Source of the DNA: Zwartia panacis
GTDB taxonomy: Bacteria; Pseudomonadota; Gammaproteobacteria; Burkholderiales; Burkholderiaceae_B
NCBI RefSeq assembly: GCF_030410395.1
Contig: NZ_JAUHHF010000006.1
Span: 62,001 to 126,000, forward strand
Direction of reading: 5' to 3'
DNA: 64,000 nt
Shown here one piece after another: positions 8,732 through 17,170 of the stretch. The notes under the pieces were generated by a model. The model was not told where the DNA came from. It saw only the letters and a program-made list of their open reading frames with translations, and did not search any database. Each line of letters opens with the position of its first letter. The stretch's first letter is position 1. A program made the position numbers and the translations under genes.

Positions 8732-9826
8732 ATGAATCGTAGATCGTTTATTACTAAAGCAGGTATTGCCGGCGCCGCCGGTTTATCGACTGTCGCAGCG
8801 CCCGCAGTGGCACAACGCAAAATCACATGGCGCATGGTCACAACGTGGCCTAAAAATTTTCCAGGCATGGGCGTAGGTGCTCAACGCTTGGCTGACCGTA
8901 TTACTGCGGCTTCGGCAGGCCAGCTGACGGTTCAGGTTTTTTCCGCAGGCGAGTTGGTGCCAGCGCTTCAGTCGATTGACGCAGTCATTGACGGTGGTGC
9001 GGAGATGTCGCATGGAGCTGCTTACTATTGGCAGAACAAAAGTACCGCTCTGTCATTTTTTACGGGCGTTCCTTTTGGTATGACCAGCCGTGAGTTGGCT
9101 GCCTGGGTTCGCTATCTGGGCGGACAGCAGATCTGGGACGAGGTTTATGATCAGTTCGGTCTGCAGGGCTTTTTGTCTGGAGACACCGGCACACAGGCTG
9201 GCGGTTGGTTCCCTAAGGAGATCAAGAGTCTGGATGACATCAAGGGCTTGCGTTTCCGTACCCCAGGTTTGGGTGGTCAGGTGTGGGGCAAGCTGGGTGC
9301 GTCAGTGACCAATATGGCCGCTGGCGAGATTTTCCAGGCCTTGCAGTCGGGTGCATTGGATGCCGCTGAATTTGTGGGTCCTTACAATGATTTGGCCTTG
9401 GGTTTCTACAAAGCCCGTAAGATTTACTACACCTCAAGCTTCATCGAGCCAGGCTTGGCAACCGAGCTGGTGGTCAATAAGAAAAAGTACCAGGCATTAC
9501 CCAAGAACTTGCAGGATCTGGTCCGTGATGTCTGCCAGGCCGAGTATGACCAGGTTGCTTCGGACTTTGCTGCAAATGACCCTCGCGCGTTACAGGTGTT
9601 GGTCAAAGATCATGGGGTCCAAGCCATTCCCCAGTTCCCTGACAGCGTAGTTGAGGCTGCCGCCAAAGCTTCTACTGAATTGTTTGCATCGATCCGTGAC
9701 AAGGGTGATGCATTGACCAAGAAAACAGCGGAGAGCTACGTCAAAGCTTTGGATATCGTTCGTACCAAGACTGAAGGTACGGATGCCCAGTTTGTTGCGG
9801 CGCGCACTAAATACTTTAAGCTCTGA
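8732..9826 (+). CDS. TRAP transporter substrate-binding protein (DctP family, Tat-exported)
   Basis: A 364-residue periplasmic receptor of the DctP family. The N-terminus has a twin-arginine signal, NRRSFI at residues 2-7, then a hydrophobic region and an AVAQ cleavage site. The mature protein opens with ITWRMVTTWPKNFPGMG. It has the family's binding-site Arg in GLRFRTPG and the GEIFQALQSGALDAAEF hinge segment. This subgroup resembles TakP-type receptors for 2-oxo-acids, but that ligand is inference. The matching permease genes at 9906-11869 lie on the other strand and converge with it, separated by a terminator hairpin. Confidence 0.9.
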   Translation: MNRRSFITKAGIAGAAGLSTVAAPAVAQRKITWRMVTTWPKNFPGMGVGAQRLADRITAASAGQLTVQVFSAGELVPALQSIDAVIDGGAEMSHGAAYYWQNKSTALSFFTGVPFGMTSRELAAWVRYLGGQQIWDEVYDQFGLQGFLSGDTGTQAGGWFPKEIKSLDDIKGLRFRTPGLGGQVWGKLGASVTNMAAGEIFQALQSGALDAAEFVGPYNDLALGFYKARKIYYTSSFIEPGLATELVVNKKKYQALPKNLQDLVRDVCQAEYDQVASDFAANDPRALQVLVKDHGVQAIPQFPDSVVEAAAKASTELFASIRDKGDALTKKTAESYVKALDIVRTKTEGTDAQFVAARTKYFKL

Positions 9827-9846
9827 TACAGATTGCTAGTCAGTCG

Positions 9847-9882
9847 AAAGCCCGGCAATCCAAAAGATCGCCGGGCTTTTTA
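9847..9882 (+). terminator. rho-independent terminator after TRAP receptor
   Basis: AAAGCCCGGC at 9847-9856 pairs with GCCGGGCTTT at 9870-9879 around a 13-base loop, followed by a short T-run. It sits 20 bases after the receptor stop codon. The other orientation lacks a clear T-run, so it serves mainly the plus-strand gene. Confidence 0.88.
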
Positions 9883-9905
9883 TTGATAAGAAGAATTAGA
9901 AAGAT

Positions 9906-11300
9906 TTAGTACAAGAGCTTAGGCAGCCAAGTCACAAGTTCGGGGAATACGAAAAGCACCGCAATCGCTAAGACCTGCAGGCATACGAATGGAATAACAC
10001 CTTTGTAGATCATGCCTGTTGAAACGCTGTTTGGCGCTACGCCTCTGAGATAAAACAATGAGAAGCCGAACGGAGGCGTGAGGAAGCTTGTTTGCAAGTT
10101 GACTCCCACCATCACTCCTAGCCATACAGGATCGAGTCCCAGCATCAGCAGGATTGGAGCAGTAATCGGGATCACGATAAAGATGATTTCAAATGTGTCC
10201 AAAATAAAGCCCAGGACAAACATGATGATCATCACGACTACCATAGCGCCGATCGCTCCGCCGGGAAGTCCAGAGAGGAATTCGTGAACGAGATTGTCTC
10301 CGCCCATTTGACGGAATACGATGGAGAATACCGAGGCACCAAACAAGATGATAAAGATCATCGAAGTAATAGTTGCGGTCGAAATAGCAGCTTCGCGTAA
10401 TACTGTCCAGGAAAGTCTCCAACGCAAAGCGGCAAGAATCGTTGCGCCTACCGCACCGACCGATGCTGCTTCGGTGGGCGTTGCGATCCCAGCCAGAATC
10501 GAACCGAGTACTGCGATGATCAGAATCAGAGGGGGCACCATCGCCGTCATGACTTCTTTGAGAATTCCTTTTTTCTCTTCATCACTGAAAGGCGTTGCCG
10601 GACAAGATTTTGGATCGGTAATGGCTTTGAAAATCATCCAGCCAAGGTAGAGCAGCACCAACAGCATCCCTGGAATGAACGCACCAGCAAACAGATCTCC
10701 AACAGAAACAGGGTTTGGTGCAAAATTTCCTTTTGACATTTGTACTTGGGAGTTGATGCCCGCCAGCATGTCAGCCATGAAAATGAGAACTGTGGAAGGA
10801 GGAATAATCTGACCGAGAGTGCCGGAGGCGCAGATCACACCGCTTGCGAGTTTGGGGTCATAGCCAGCTCTTAACATCGCTGGCAAGGAAATCAGTCCCA
10901 TCGTCACGACAGTCGCTCCAACCACACCAGTTGAAGCAGCAAGTAACGCGCCTACAAGAATGACGGAAATACCCAGGCCCCCGCGAACATTACCAAACAA
11001 TTTGCCCATCGTGAGTAAAAGCTGCTCGGCGATTTTTGAGCGCTCAAGCATGACACCCATGAAGACGAATAGAGGCACGGAGACCAGCACTTCGTTGGTC
11101 ATGAAACCGATATAACGACCTGCGAGCGAGGACAGGTTCGAGAAGTCGAAGACCTCAAAGTAGTACCCGACCGCACCAAATAGCAAGGAGGTACCAGCCA
11201 GAGAAAATGCGACAGGAAAGCCGAGCATCAGCATGCCAATCACACCAAAAAACATCAGTCCTGCGAGAATCTCGCCAATGAGAACGTAATCCATATCCAT
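9906..11300 (-). CDS. dctM: TRAP transporter large permease subunit (DctM)
   Basis: A 464-residue, very hydrophobic protein with about twelve helices and the DctM signatures: GFPVAFSLAGTSLLFG near the N-terminus, GLGISVILVGALLAASTGVVGATVV near residues 108-132, and ATPTEAASVGAVGA in the second half. DctM is the main ion-coupled membrane channel of TRAP systems. Its ATG follows the small-subunit stop directly (stop and start at 11300). The charged, long central insert near residues 195-235 is seen in some subgroups. The symbol is a family name; the substrate is unknown. Confidence 0.92.
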   Translation of the reverse strand: MDMDYVLIGEILAGLMFFGVIGMLMLGFPVAFSLAGTSLLFGAVGYYFEVFDFSNLSSLAGRYIGFMTNEVLVSVPLFVFMGVMLERSKIAEQLLLTMGKLFGNVRGGLGISVILVGALLAASTGVVGATVVTMGLISLPAMLRAGYDPKLASGVICASGTLGQIIPPSTVLIFMADMLAGINSQVQMSKGNFAPNPVSVGDLFAGAFIPGMLLVLLYLGWMIFKAITDPKSCPATPFSDEEKKGILKEVMTAMVPPLILIIAVLGSILAGIATPTEAASVGAVGATILAALRWRLSWTVLREAAISTATITSMIFIILFGASVFSIVFRQMGGDNLVHEFLSGLPGGAIGAMVVVMIIMFVLGFILDTFEIIFIVIPITAPILLMLGLDPVWLGVMVGVNLQTSFLTPPFGFSLFYLRGVAPNSVSTGMIYKGVIPFVCLQVLAIAVLFVFPELVTWLPKLLY

Positions 11301-11869
11301 TACTCCTTGCCAGTCGCTTGCGCGATCGTTGGGTAACGGAAGTCTTCAGGAACGAGGTCCTCTCTTTTGGCTAGAACAAGGATGGAGCGAATCGCCATCG
11401 CGAGACCTTGTAATGCGACAAGCGCAACAAAAACGAGGATGAATGTTTTCAAAACGTAAAGTCCCGGCATGCCGCCAACGTTGGCGGAGTTTTCCATTAG
11501 GCGCCATGAGCGCTGGACATAGGGCAGTCCGATGTAATAGACCGCGTACATAAAAGGAAAGAGAAATAGGCAGACCCCAATTAAATCGGCGATTGCCTTT
11601 TTTCGAGGCGCCGAGGGCCGATAAAAAATATCAACCCTGACATGATCTTCTCTAAAGAGTGCAAAGCCAGCCACGGCGGTAAACATGACCCCGTTCAGCC
11701 AGACATACAGATCTTGCATCCAAAGACGAGTCGTGGAAAAAAGGTAGCGCTCGACAACAACTGCAAAGCAAACCAGAACAACAGCAACCGATAGCCAGGC
11801 AAAAACGTTGCCGACAGCTTTGTTGATGCCATTGATTGATTTCATAATCGCTGCTAGAAAAGTTAGCAT
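11300..11869 (-). CDS. dctQ: TRAP transporter small permease subunit (DctQ)
   Basis: A 189-residue four-helix membrane protein of the DctQ family. The family hallmark appears as ERYLFSTTRLWMQDLYVW, and the following segment is REDHVRVDIFY. I place the start at the ATG at 11869 because a GGAG ribosome site lies 7 bases upstream. The frame stays open to a GTG at 11929, which would add 20 residues unlike the family. It overlaps the start of dctM and forms the membrane complex with it. The receptor gene is on the opposite strand at 8732. Confidence 0.88.
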   Translation of the reverse strand: MLTFLAAIMKSINGINKAVGNVFAWLSVAVVLVCFAVVVERYLFSTTRLWMQDLYVWLNGVMFTAVAGFALFREDHVRVDIFYRPSAPRKKAIADLIGVCLFLFPFMYAVYYIGLPYVQRSWRLMENSANVGGMPGLYVLKTFILVFVALVALQGLAMAIRSILVLAKREDLVPEDFRYPTIAQATGKE

Positions 11870-12000
11870 GCGAATTCTCCAATTGGGCTTAGAAACGGGC
11901 GATTTTAAAGCAGCCCTGTGAAAAGACACGAGCCGCAGGGGTTTGCCCTAAGTTTTAAGGGCATTGAAAAGGCAAATATGAAGGATTTCGCCCAAGACTC

Positions 12001-12040
12001 AAAAAATACAGGCGCCAGAGACTAAGCTCATGGCGCCTGT
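12001..12040 (-). terminator. rho-independent terminator after Bug receptor (minus strand)
   Basis: ACAGGCGCCA at 12008-12017 pairs with TGGCGCCTGT at 12031-12040 around a 13-base loop. Read on the minus strand it is followed by a T-run (12001-12006). It lies 16 bases beyond the stop of the Bug gene at 12056 and separates that gene from dctQM. Confidence 0.88.
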
Positions 12041-12055
12041 GAGGGGCTTTCTAGA

Positions 12056-13033
12056 TTACTGTGGTTCTACACCTGCTTTCTTAAACAACTCGGCCCACTG
12101 CGGGACTTGTTGCTTGACTTTGGCATCCAGGGCGGCAGGATTCGCGTCTTTGGTCAGGACTTGCGCGCCCAAACCAGCCATGCGCTCTTGGAACTTTGGA
12201 TCCGCCAAGCCAGCTTGCAGGGCTTCAAGGAGTTTGGCGCGTACAGGGGCGGGGGTGTTCTTTGGGACCCACATGCCGTGCCAGATACCGACTTCGAAAC
12301 CTTTAAAGCCAGACTCTTCCATCGTTGGCAGATCAGGCAGTGTGGGCACGCGCTCTTTGCTGGTGACAGCATAGGCCTTGATGGTGTTTGCTTTGATCTG
12401 TTGGGTCGTGTTTGTGGTTTGATCGCACAGGAGGTCGACTTGCTTGCCGACCAGATCATTCATCGCAGGACCTGTGCCTTTGTAAGGGACGGTCAGCAAA
12501 TCAACACCGACGCCATTGGCAAACATCACACCGCACAAGTGTGAGGCCGCACCGATACCGGCATTTGCCAAGGACACTTTATCTTTGTTTTTCTTGACGT
12601 ATTCGACCAATTCCTTGATGTTGTTCGCGGGGAAGTCCGAGCGACCGACGATGGTCATCGGCACGTCAACCACCAGTCCGATCGGCTCGAAACCATCGAT
12701 AGGGTTGTAATTTGGCTTTTTGTATAGGGAAGGCGCGGTCGTGAAACCAACGTGCATCAACAGAACGGTATAGCCATCTGGATTGGCGCGGGAAACATAT
12801 GAACTGCCGAGCGTGCCACCCGCTCCAGCTTTGTTCTCGACAATGACTGTTTGCTTGAGTGTGGGGCGCATAGCTTCGGCGAGAGAGCGAGCGACGCTGT
12901 CTGTTGGACCGCCGGCTGCGAAAGGCACCACCATGTTGATGGGTTTTGTAGGGAAGTTATCAGCGCTTTGTGCAGATGTAGAAAACGCAACAGCTGATAA
13001 CAATGCACCGAGGGTGAGGGTAAAGGGTTTCAT
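12056..13033 (-). CDS. Bug/TctC family tripartite tricarboxylate transporter receptor
   Basis: A 325-residue periplasmic binding protein of the Bug family. The Sec signal peptide starts MKPFTLTLGALLSAVAF. The mature N-terminal lobe has PFAAGGPTDSVAR, the ligand-loop motif with the conserved Asp, and IVENKAGAGG. The start is the ATG at 13033 (GGAG 5 bases upstream); the frame is open to 13120 but that would hide the signal peptide. No permease gene is adjacent. The ligand is probably a carboxylate or small polar molecule, not predictable further. It is followed by a strong terminator, and a palindrome at 13119-13142 lies in its upstream region. Confidence 0.9.
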   Translation of the reverse strand: MKPFTLTLGALLSAVAFSTSAQSADNFPTKPINMVVPFAAGGPTDSVARSLAEAMRPTLKQTVIVENKAGAGGTLGSSYVSRANPDGYTVLLMHVGFTTAPSLYKKPNYNPIDGFEPIGLVVDVPMTIVGRSDFPANNIKELVEYVKKNKDKVSLANAGIGAASHLCGVMFANGVGVDLLTVPYKGTGPAMNDLVGKQVDLLCDQTTNTTQQIKANTIKAYAVTSKERVPTLPDLPTMEESGFKGFEVGIWHGMWVPKNTPAPVRAKLLEALQAGLADPKFQERMAGLGAQVLTKDANPAALDAKVKQQVPQWAELFKKAGVEPQ

Positions 13034-13118
13034 CGTTACTCCGTAATCAGTAGAAAGTGATACAAAAACGGGCTCTGGGGATTTAGCAAACCCTGTGGTC
13101 AGAGAAGAAAAGATCACC

Positions 13119-13142
13119 AAATTGGTATAAAAGAACCAATTT
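13119..13142. promoter_or_regulatory. palindromic operator candidate upstream of Bug gene
   Basis: AAATTGGT at 13119-13126 and ACCAATTT at 13135-13142 form a perfect 8-bp inverted repeat with an 8-base spacer. It lies about 86 bases upstream of the Bug start at 13033. The size and spacing fit a dimeric regulator site. No T-tract and no nearby gene end suggest a terminator. Confidence 0.45.
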
Positions 13143-13287
13143 TCATGGCACTAAATAATTAAAAATTATAACTAATGAACTATTCATGCTGATTGAAAGA
13201 CTTAAAAAGTAAAGGTTTTAAGGAGAGTTGAGGCCGGATTCGCACCTAAATAAAGGGGTGTTGAGAGAAGATTTGTGTCATTCAGAC

Positions 13288-13317
13288 TTGAGAATGGGTA
13301 TATTCGATTGCTGATAT
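13288..13317 (+). promoter_or_regulatory. possible sigma-70 promoter for GST gene
   Basis: TTGAGA at 13288-13293 and TGATAT at 13312-13317 are separated by 18 bases, 34 bases before the GST start. The match to consensus is moderate. Confidence 0.4.
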
Positions 13318-13350
13318 CTCAAACATTCATATAAAAAGAGAGCACTCGCA

Positions 13351-13977
13351 ATGACAATCCAGTTTTTTTCGTTCGATACCCCTAACGGGCGCAAGATCTC
13401 CGTAGCGTTAGAAGAGATGGGATTGCCTTACACCGTCACGCCGGTGGATATTGGCAAAGACGAACAGTTCAGGCCTGAATTTTTAAAAATCAGTCCTAAT
13501 AACAAAATCCCCGCCATCATTGATAGTGATGGGCCGGACGGCAAGCCGATTAGTGTGTTTGAATCCGGCGCAATCCTGATTTATCTTGCAGAGAAAACAG
13601 GAAAATTCCTCCCGTCAAAGGGCGCTGCGCGCGTGGCGGTTTTGGAGTGGTTGATGTTCCAGATGGCAGGTTTTGGCCCAATCCCGGGGCAGGTCCACCA
13701 TTTCCTGGGGCTGACGAATGAAGAAGACAAACGCTATGGTGTCCAGCGTTTTATGAAAGAGACGCGACGTCTGTATGGTGTGATGGATCGGCGACTCGCG
13801 GAGAATACTTTTTTCGCAGGTGAAATTTCTATTGCTGATTTTGCGATTTTGGGATGGGTGTGGAGACACCCGCGCCATCAGGTCGATTTGGCAGACTTTC
13901 CTCACGTTAAGCGCTGGTACGAAATGATGATGGCCCGACCTGCCGTGCAGCGTGGTTTTGCCGTTGCATTGAAATAA
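13351..13977 (+). CDS. glutathione S-transferase, Nu class (YfcG-like)
   Basis: A 208-residue cytosolic glutathione S-transferase. The N-terminal thioredoxin-like domain has TPNG at residues 10-13, the hallmark of the Nu class (YfcG/YghU), and the cis-proline NKIPAI. FESGAILIYLAEKTG contacts the glutathione gamma-glutamyl group in this fold. The all-helical domain follows from about residue 90. Nu-class enzymes act mainly as glutathione-dependent disulfide reductases. The gene lies 18 bases before a run of three Bug genes and might be read through into them, though each has its own ribosome site. Confidence 0.88.
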   Translation: MTIQFFSFDTPNGRKISVALEEMGLPYTVTPVDIGKDEQFRPEFLKISPNNKIPAIIDSDGPDGKPISVFESGAILIYLAEKTGKFLPSKGAARVAVLEWLMFQMAGFGPIPGQVHHFLGLTNEEDKRYGVQRFMKETRRLYGVMDRRLAENTFFAGEISIADFAILGWVWRHPRHQVDLADFPHVKRWYEMMMARPAVQRGFAVALK

Positions 13978-13995
13978 TTTTTGGAGAAAACAAAC

Positions 13996-14997
13996 ATGAA
14001 AAAATATTCTTTCAATATCAAAAAAATCTGTGCGGGCTTGATTGCAATGAGCGGTACTGTTCTTGCAAGTGGTTACGTTCACGCGCAAGCTGCGGAGTCT
14101 TATCCTTCCAAAACCATCAAGCTGGTGGTGCCTTTCGCGCCTGGCGGTGTCACAGATACGAGCGGGCGCATCGTGGCCGAGGGTCTGTCCAAAAGACTCG
14201 GTCAGCAAGTCATTGTTGAAAATAAACCAGGTGCTTCAGGCAATATCGGCGCGCAGCAAGTCGCGAGTTCGGCACCAGACGGTTACACACTCTTTTTAGC
14301 TCTTGATGGCACGTTGGTGATTAATCCCCACGCTTATTCAAAAATCGGATTTGATACGTTAAAGGATTTCGCGCCAGTCGCCAAAATCGGTAATTCTGTG
14401 ATTATTCTTGCTGCCAATCCAGCTGTGAAAGCCAAGAACCTGAAAGAACTTGTGGCGCTGGCGAATGAAACACCGGGCGGTCTATCCTACGGCACTTCGG
14501 GCAACGCCAGTATCGTGCACTTGGCAGGCGAGCTGCTCAAACAACAGTCCAACTCCAATTTTGTGCATGTCGCATACAAGGGTGGCGGTCCGGCAGTGGC
14601 GGATGCTCTGGCGGGTCATATTCCTTTGACCTTCGCATCGGCTGCCTCGATCAATCAGCATTTGAAAGCCGGCAAGCTGGTTGCATTGGGTGTTCCTAGT
14701 GCGACACGTTCAGCCGCGTATCCTGATATTCCGACATTCAAAGAGTCGGGTATCCCCGGTATTGAACTCAACTCATGGGTCGGTATCATGGCTCCAGCGA
14801 AGACGCCTGACGCCATCATCGCCAAGCTGAACAAAGAGATCAATGCCGTGCTGCAGGATCCCGCTGTCAAGGAAAAGTTGCTCGGTTCTGGAATCGAGGC
14901 GGCCAATGGTACGCCTGCTCAGTTCGGTCAAGAGATCAAACGCGACTTGGAAATGTACAAGCCGGTAGTTGAAAAAGCCGGCATTAAAGTCAACTGA
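13996..14997 (+). CDS. Bug/TctC family receptor
   Basis: A 333-residue periplasmic receptor. The signal peptide is basic-hydrophobic and ends in VHAQA. The mature part has PFAPGGVTDTSGR with the ligand-loop Asp, then IVENKPGASG and the HVAYKGGGPAV segment shared by the family. I start at the ATG at 13996, which has GGAGA about 8 bases upstream; a TTG at 13981 in the same frame is the other option. It is the first of three tandem Bug genes and begins 18 bases after the GST stop. No TctAB permease is nearby. It may serve the catabolic operon that converges from 17167. Confidence 0.9.
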   Translation: MKKYSFNIKKICAGLIAMSGTVLASGYVHAQAAESYPSKTIKLVVPFAPGGVTDTSGRIVAEGLSKRLGQQVIVENKPGASGNIGAQQVASSAPDGYTLFLALDGTLVINPHAYSKIGFDTLKDFAPVAKIGNSVIILAANPAVKAKNLKELVALANETPGGLSYGTSGNASIVHLAGELLKQQSNSNFVHVAYKGGGPAVADALAGHIPLTFASAASINQHLKAGKLVALGVPSATRSAAYPDIPTFKESGIPGIELNSWVGIMAPAKTPDAIIAKLNKEINAVLQDPAVKEKLLGSGIEAANGTPAQFGQEIKRDLEMYKPVVEKAGIKVN

Positions 14998-15050
14998 AAA
15001 CGGAATCACCAAATATTGATTTGATCAACGAGTCAATTGGAGACAAACAA

Positions 15051-16076
15051 ATGAAGACAGTAAAACTGACACAGTTCATGACGCGTTTGCGAGCATTCAA
15101 GAGTGTGAGCCGAGGTTTTGTAACTTTAATCGCCGGGGGCGTTTTGGCCGCAACGCCCTTGATTTCTGGTGCGCAAGACTTTCCCAATAAGCCTTTAAAG
15201 ATTGTGGTTGGATTTCCGCCCGGGGGTGGCTCGGACTTGATGGCCCGCGCTGTGGGGGAACAACTTTCTAAGGCTTTGAATCAGCCGGTTGTAGTTGAAA
15301 ATAAACCAGGTGCCGGATCGTCAATCGCGGCTTCTTTCGTCGCACAGTCAAAGCCTGACGGCTATACCATGCTGTTTGCCCAGGCCGCTAACCTGGGTAT
15401 CGCGCCTGCGCTGCGGGATAATCTGAATTACGATCCAATCAAAAGCTTTGCCCCAATCACTCGCCTGACCTCTGCGCCGCTTGTCATCGTAGGACCCTCT
15501 ACATTGCAAGCTAAAACGCTAAAAGAGTTGATTGCGGCGGCTGCGGCTAAACCTGGCGCATTGAGCTATGGTTCTCCTGGTGCAGGAACTGCCGGTCATT
15601 TGGCCGGCGAGATGTTTGGTTCCGAAGCAAAAATCAAAATCGTGCATGTCCCTTACAAGGGTCAATCCGCTGCGATTACAGACATGATTGGTGGTCGAGT
15701 CGAAATGTATTTCAGCACACTCGCTGTGATTAAGCCGCACGTCGAAGGCGGCAAAATCCGTGCGTTTGCCGTGACTTCGGCTGAACGTTCTCCGGCCTTC
15801 CCGGATGTTCCTACCGTGGCGGAGGCAGGGATACCGGGCTTTGAAATTGAAAACTGGTATGGCTTAGTCGCACCCGCCGGTACACCACCTGCGATCATCG
15901 ATCGTCTGAACAAAGAGGTGGTGAAAATATTGAAGGATCCAAAGATAGTCGAGGAGCTGTCCAAGGAGGGTGGCAGTATCAAGCCTGACACACCAGAGCA
16001 ATTTGCCAAATTCCTCGAAGTTGATGTGCCTCGTTGGAGAAAAATCGTCAAAGATGCGAAGCTGGAAACCAATTGA
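15051..16076 (+). CDS. Bug/TctC family receptor
   Basis: A 341-residue periplasmic receptor, second of the tandem trio. It has an unusually long N-terminal region before the cleavage site (about 40 residues, ending SGAQ), with a basic n-region and a hydrophobic LIAGGVLAATPLI core. The binding motif is GFPPGGGSDLMAR and VVENKPGAGSS follows. The start chosen is the ATG at 15051 behind TTGGAGACAAACAA; a TTG at 15021 is in frame but would add ten polar residues. A gap of 53 bases separates it from the first Bug. It is clearly divergent from its two neighbours, so the trio probably binds different ligands. Confidence 0.9.
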   Translation: MKTVKLTQFMTRLRAFKSVSRGFVTLIAGGVLAATPLISGAQDFPNKPLKIVVGFPPGGGSDLMARAVGEQLSKALNQPVVVENKPGAGSSIAASFVAQSKPDGYTMLFAQAANLGIAPALRDNLNYDPIKSFAPITRLTSAPLVIVGPSTLQAKTLKELIAAAAAKPGALSYGSPGAGTAGHLAGEMFGSEAKIKIVHVPYKGQSAAITDMIGGRVEMYFSTLAVIKPHVEGGKIRAFAVTSAERSPAFPDVPTVAEAGIPGFEIENWYGLVAPAGTPPAIIDRLNKEVVKILKDPKIVEELSKEGGSIKPDTPEQFAKFLEVDVPRWRKIVKDAKLETN

Positions 16077-16156
16077 TTCTTCACTGATTCAAGTCAGGTC
16101 GTTTCGCCATCCACTGAACGATTTTGGGTATAGTTCAGTTTTTCACGGAGACACTC

Positions 16157-17170
16157 ATGAAAAGCATTCGAACCAACCCTTTTAAGCGCTCAGCGAAATG
16201 GGCGGCGGGCGCCTTGTCTGCCGTCGCTTTGACTTGTGGCGTGACTGTTGCGCAAGCTCAGCAAGCCTACCCTAATGGGCCGATTCGTTTGGTGGTGGGC
16301 TACGCTGCAGGTGGTACCACCGACATCTTGGCGCGCTCTTTAGGTGAACAGCTAGGCAAGATTTTGGGTCAAACCATCATCGTCGATAACAAGCCAGGTG
16401 CGGCCAGCAACATTGGTGCCGCGTTTGTCGCCCAGGCCAAACCTGATGGTTACACGCTGTACATGGCAACGGTGGCGAGTCACGGTATTAATCCTGCGCT
16501 CTACCGCGGCAAACTGACGTTTGATCCGATCAAGGATTTCGCACCTGTATCGATGGTGGCCTCCATCCCCTTGATGTTGGTGGTGAATCCAAGCTTGCCA
16601 GTCAAGTCAATAAAAGAGTTGATTGAGTACGCTAAAAAGAATCCTGGCAAGTTGAATTACGCCTCCAGCGGTAATGGCTCGCCTGGTCATCTGGCCGCGG
16701 CTGTGTTTAATGACGCGACGCAGGTCAAGATCGAGCATATTCCTTTCAAGGGCGGTAACCCGGCAAACACTTCAGTTCTTGCTGGAGAGACTCAAATGAC
16801 GTTTGCGACTGTGCCGGGAGCATTGCCACACGTTGTGTCGGGTAAGCTCGTCGCTCTGGGCGTGACAACCAAACAGCGCTCAAGCGAATTGCCAAATGTT
16901 CCGACCATTGCCGAGGCGGCCAATTTGCCAACGTATGACATCAGCACCTGGAACGCGATTCTGGCTCCCAAGGGCACGCCAGAGGCGATTGTGACCAAGT
17001 TGAATGCAGCGATCGGTCAGGCAATGAAGTCACCCGAGTTGCGTCAGCGTTTCGAAAAGGAAGGTGCGATGCCGTTGACAAGCACCCCCCAAGAACTGAA
17101 CGACTTCATCGTGGCTGAAGTTGATCGTTGGGGCAAGGTTGTCGACAAAACCCCAATGAGTACGAATTAA
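16157..17170 (+). CDS. Bug/TctC family receptor
   Basis: A 337-residue periplasmic receptor, third of the tandem trio. The signal peptide has a basic start (MKSIRTNPFKR) and cleavage after VAQA. The ligand loop is GYAAGGTTDILAR and the second conserved segment is IVDNKPGAASN. The ATG at 16157 has a CGGAG ribosome site 8 bases upstream. The 80-base gap before it could carry its own promoter. Its TAA stop is interlocked with the stop of the convergent SDR gene in a TTAA at 17167-17170. The partner permease is unknown. Confidence 0.9.
   Translation: MKSIRTNPFKRSAKWAAGALSAVALTCGVTVAQAQQAYPNGPIRLVVGYAAGGTTDILARSLGEQLGKILGQTIIVDNKPGAASNIGAAFVAQAKPDGYTLYMATVASHGINPALYRGKLTFDPIKDFAPVSMVASIPLMLVVNPSLPVKSIKELIEYAKKNPGKLNYASSGNGSPGHLAAAVFNDATQVKIEHIPFKGGNPANTSVLAGETQMTFATVPGALPHVVSGKLVALGVTTKQRSSELPNVPTIAEAANLPTYDISTWNAILAPKGTPEAIVTKLNAAIGQAMKSPELRQRFEKEGAMPLTSTPQELNDFIVAEVDRWGKVVDKTPMSTN

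Larger units (their letters stand above)
13034..13350. other. non-coding divergent control region
   Basis: This 317-base stretch between the divergent Bug gene (minus) and GST gene (plus) shows no supported coding sequence. It is AT-rich in its centre. It holds a perfect palindrome at 13119-13142 nearer the Bug gene and a possible sigma-70 promoter at 13288-13317 nearer the GST gene; both are listed separately. Confidence 0.6.

Noticed and set aside
15016-15028. FNR-like box TTGAT/ATCAA upstream of the second tandem Bug gene
   Set aside because: The halves are separated by 3 rather than 4 bases, so it does not match the FNR site.
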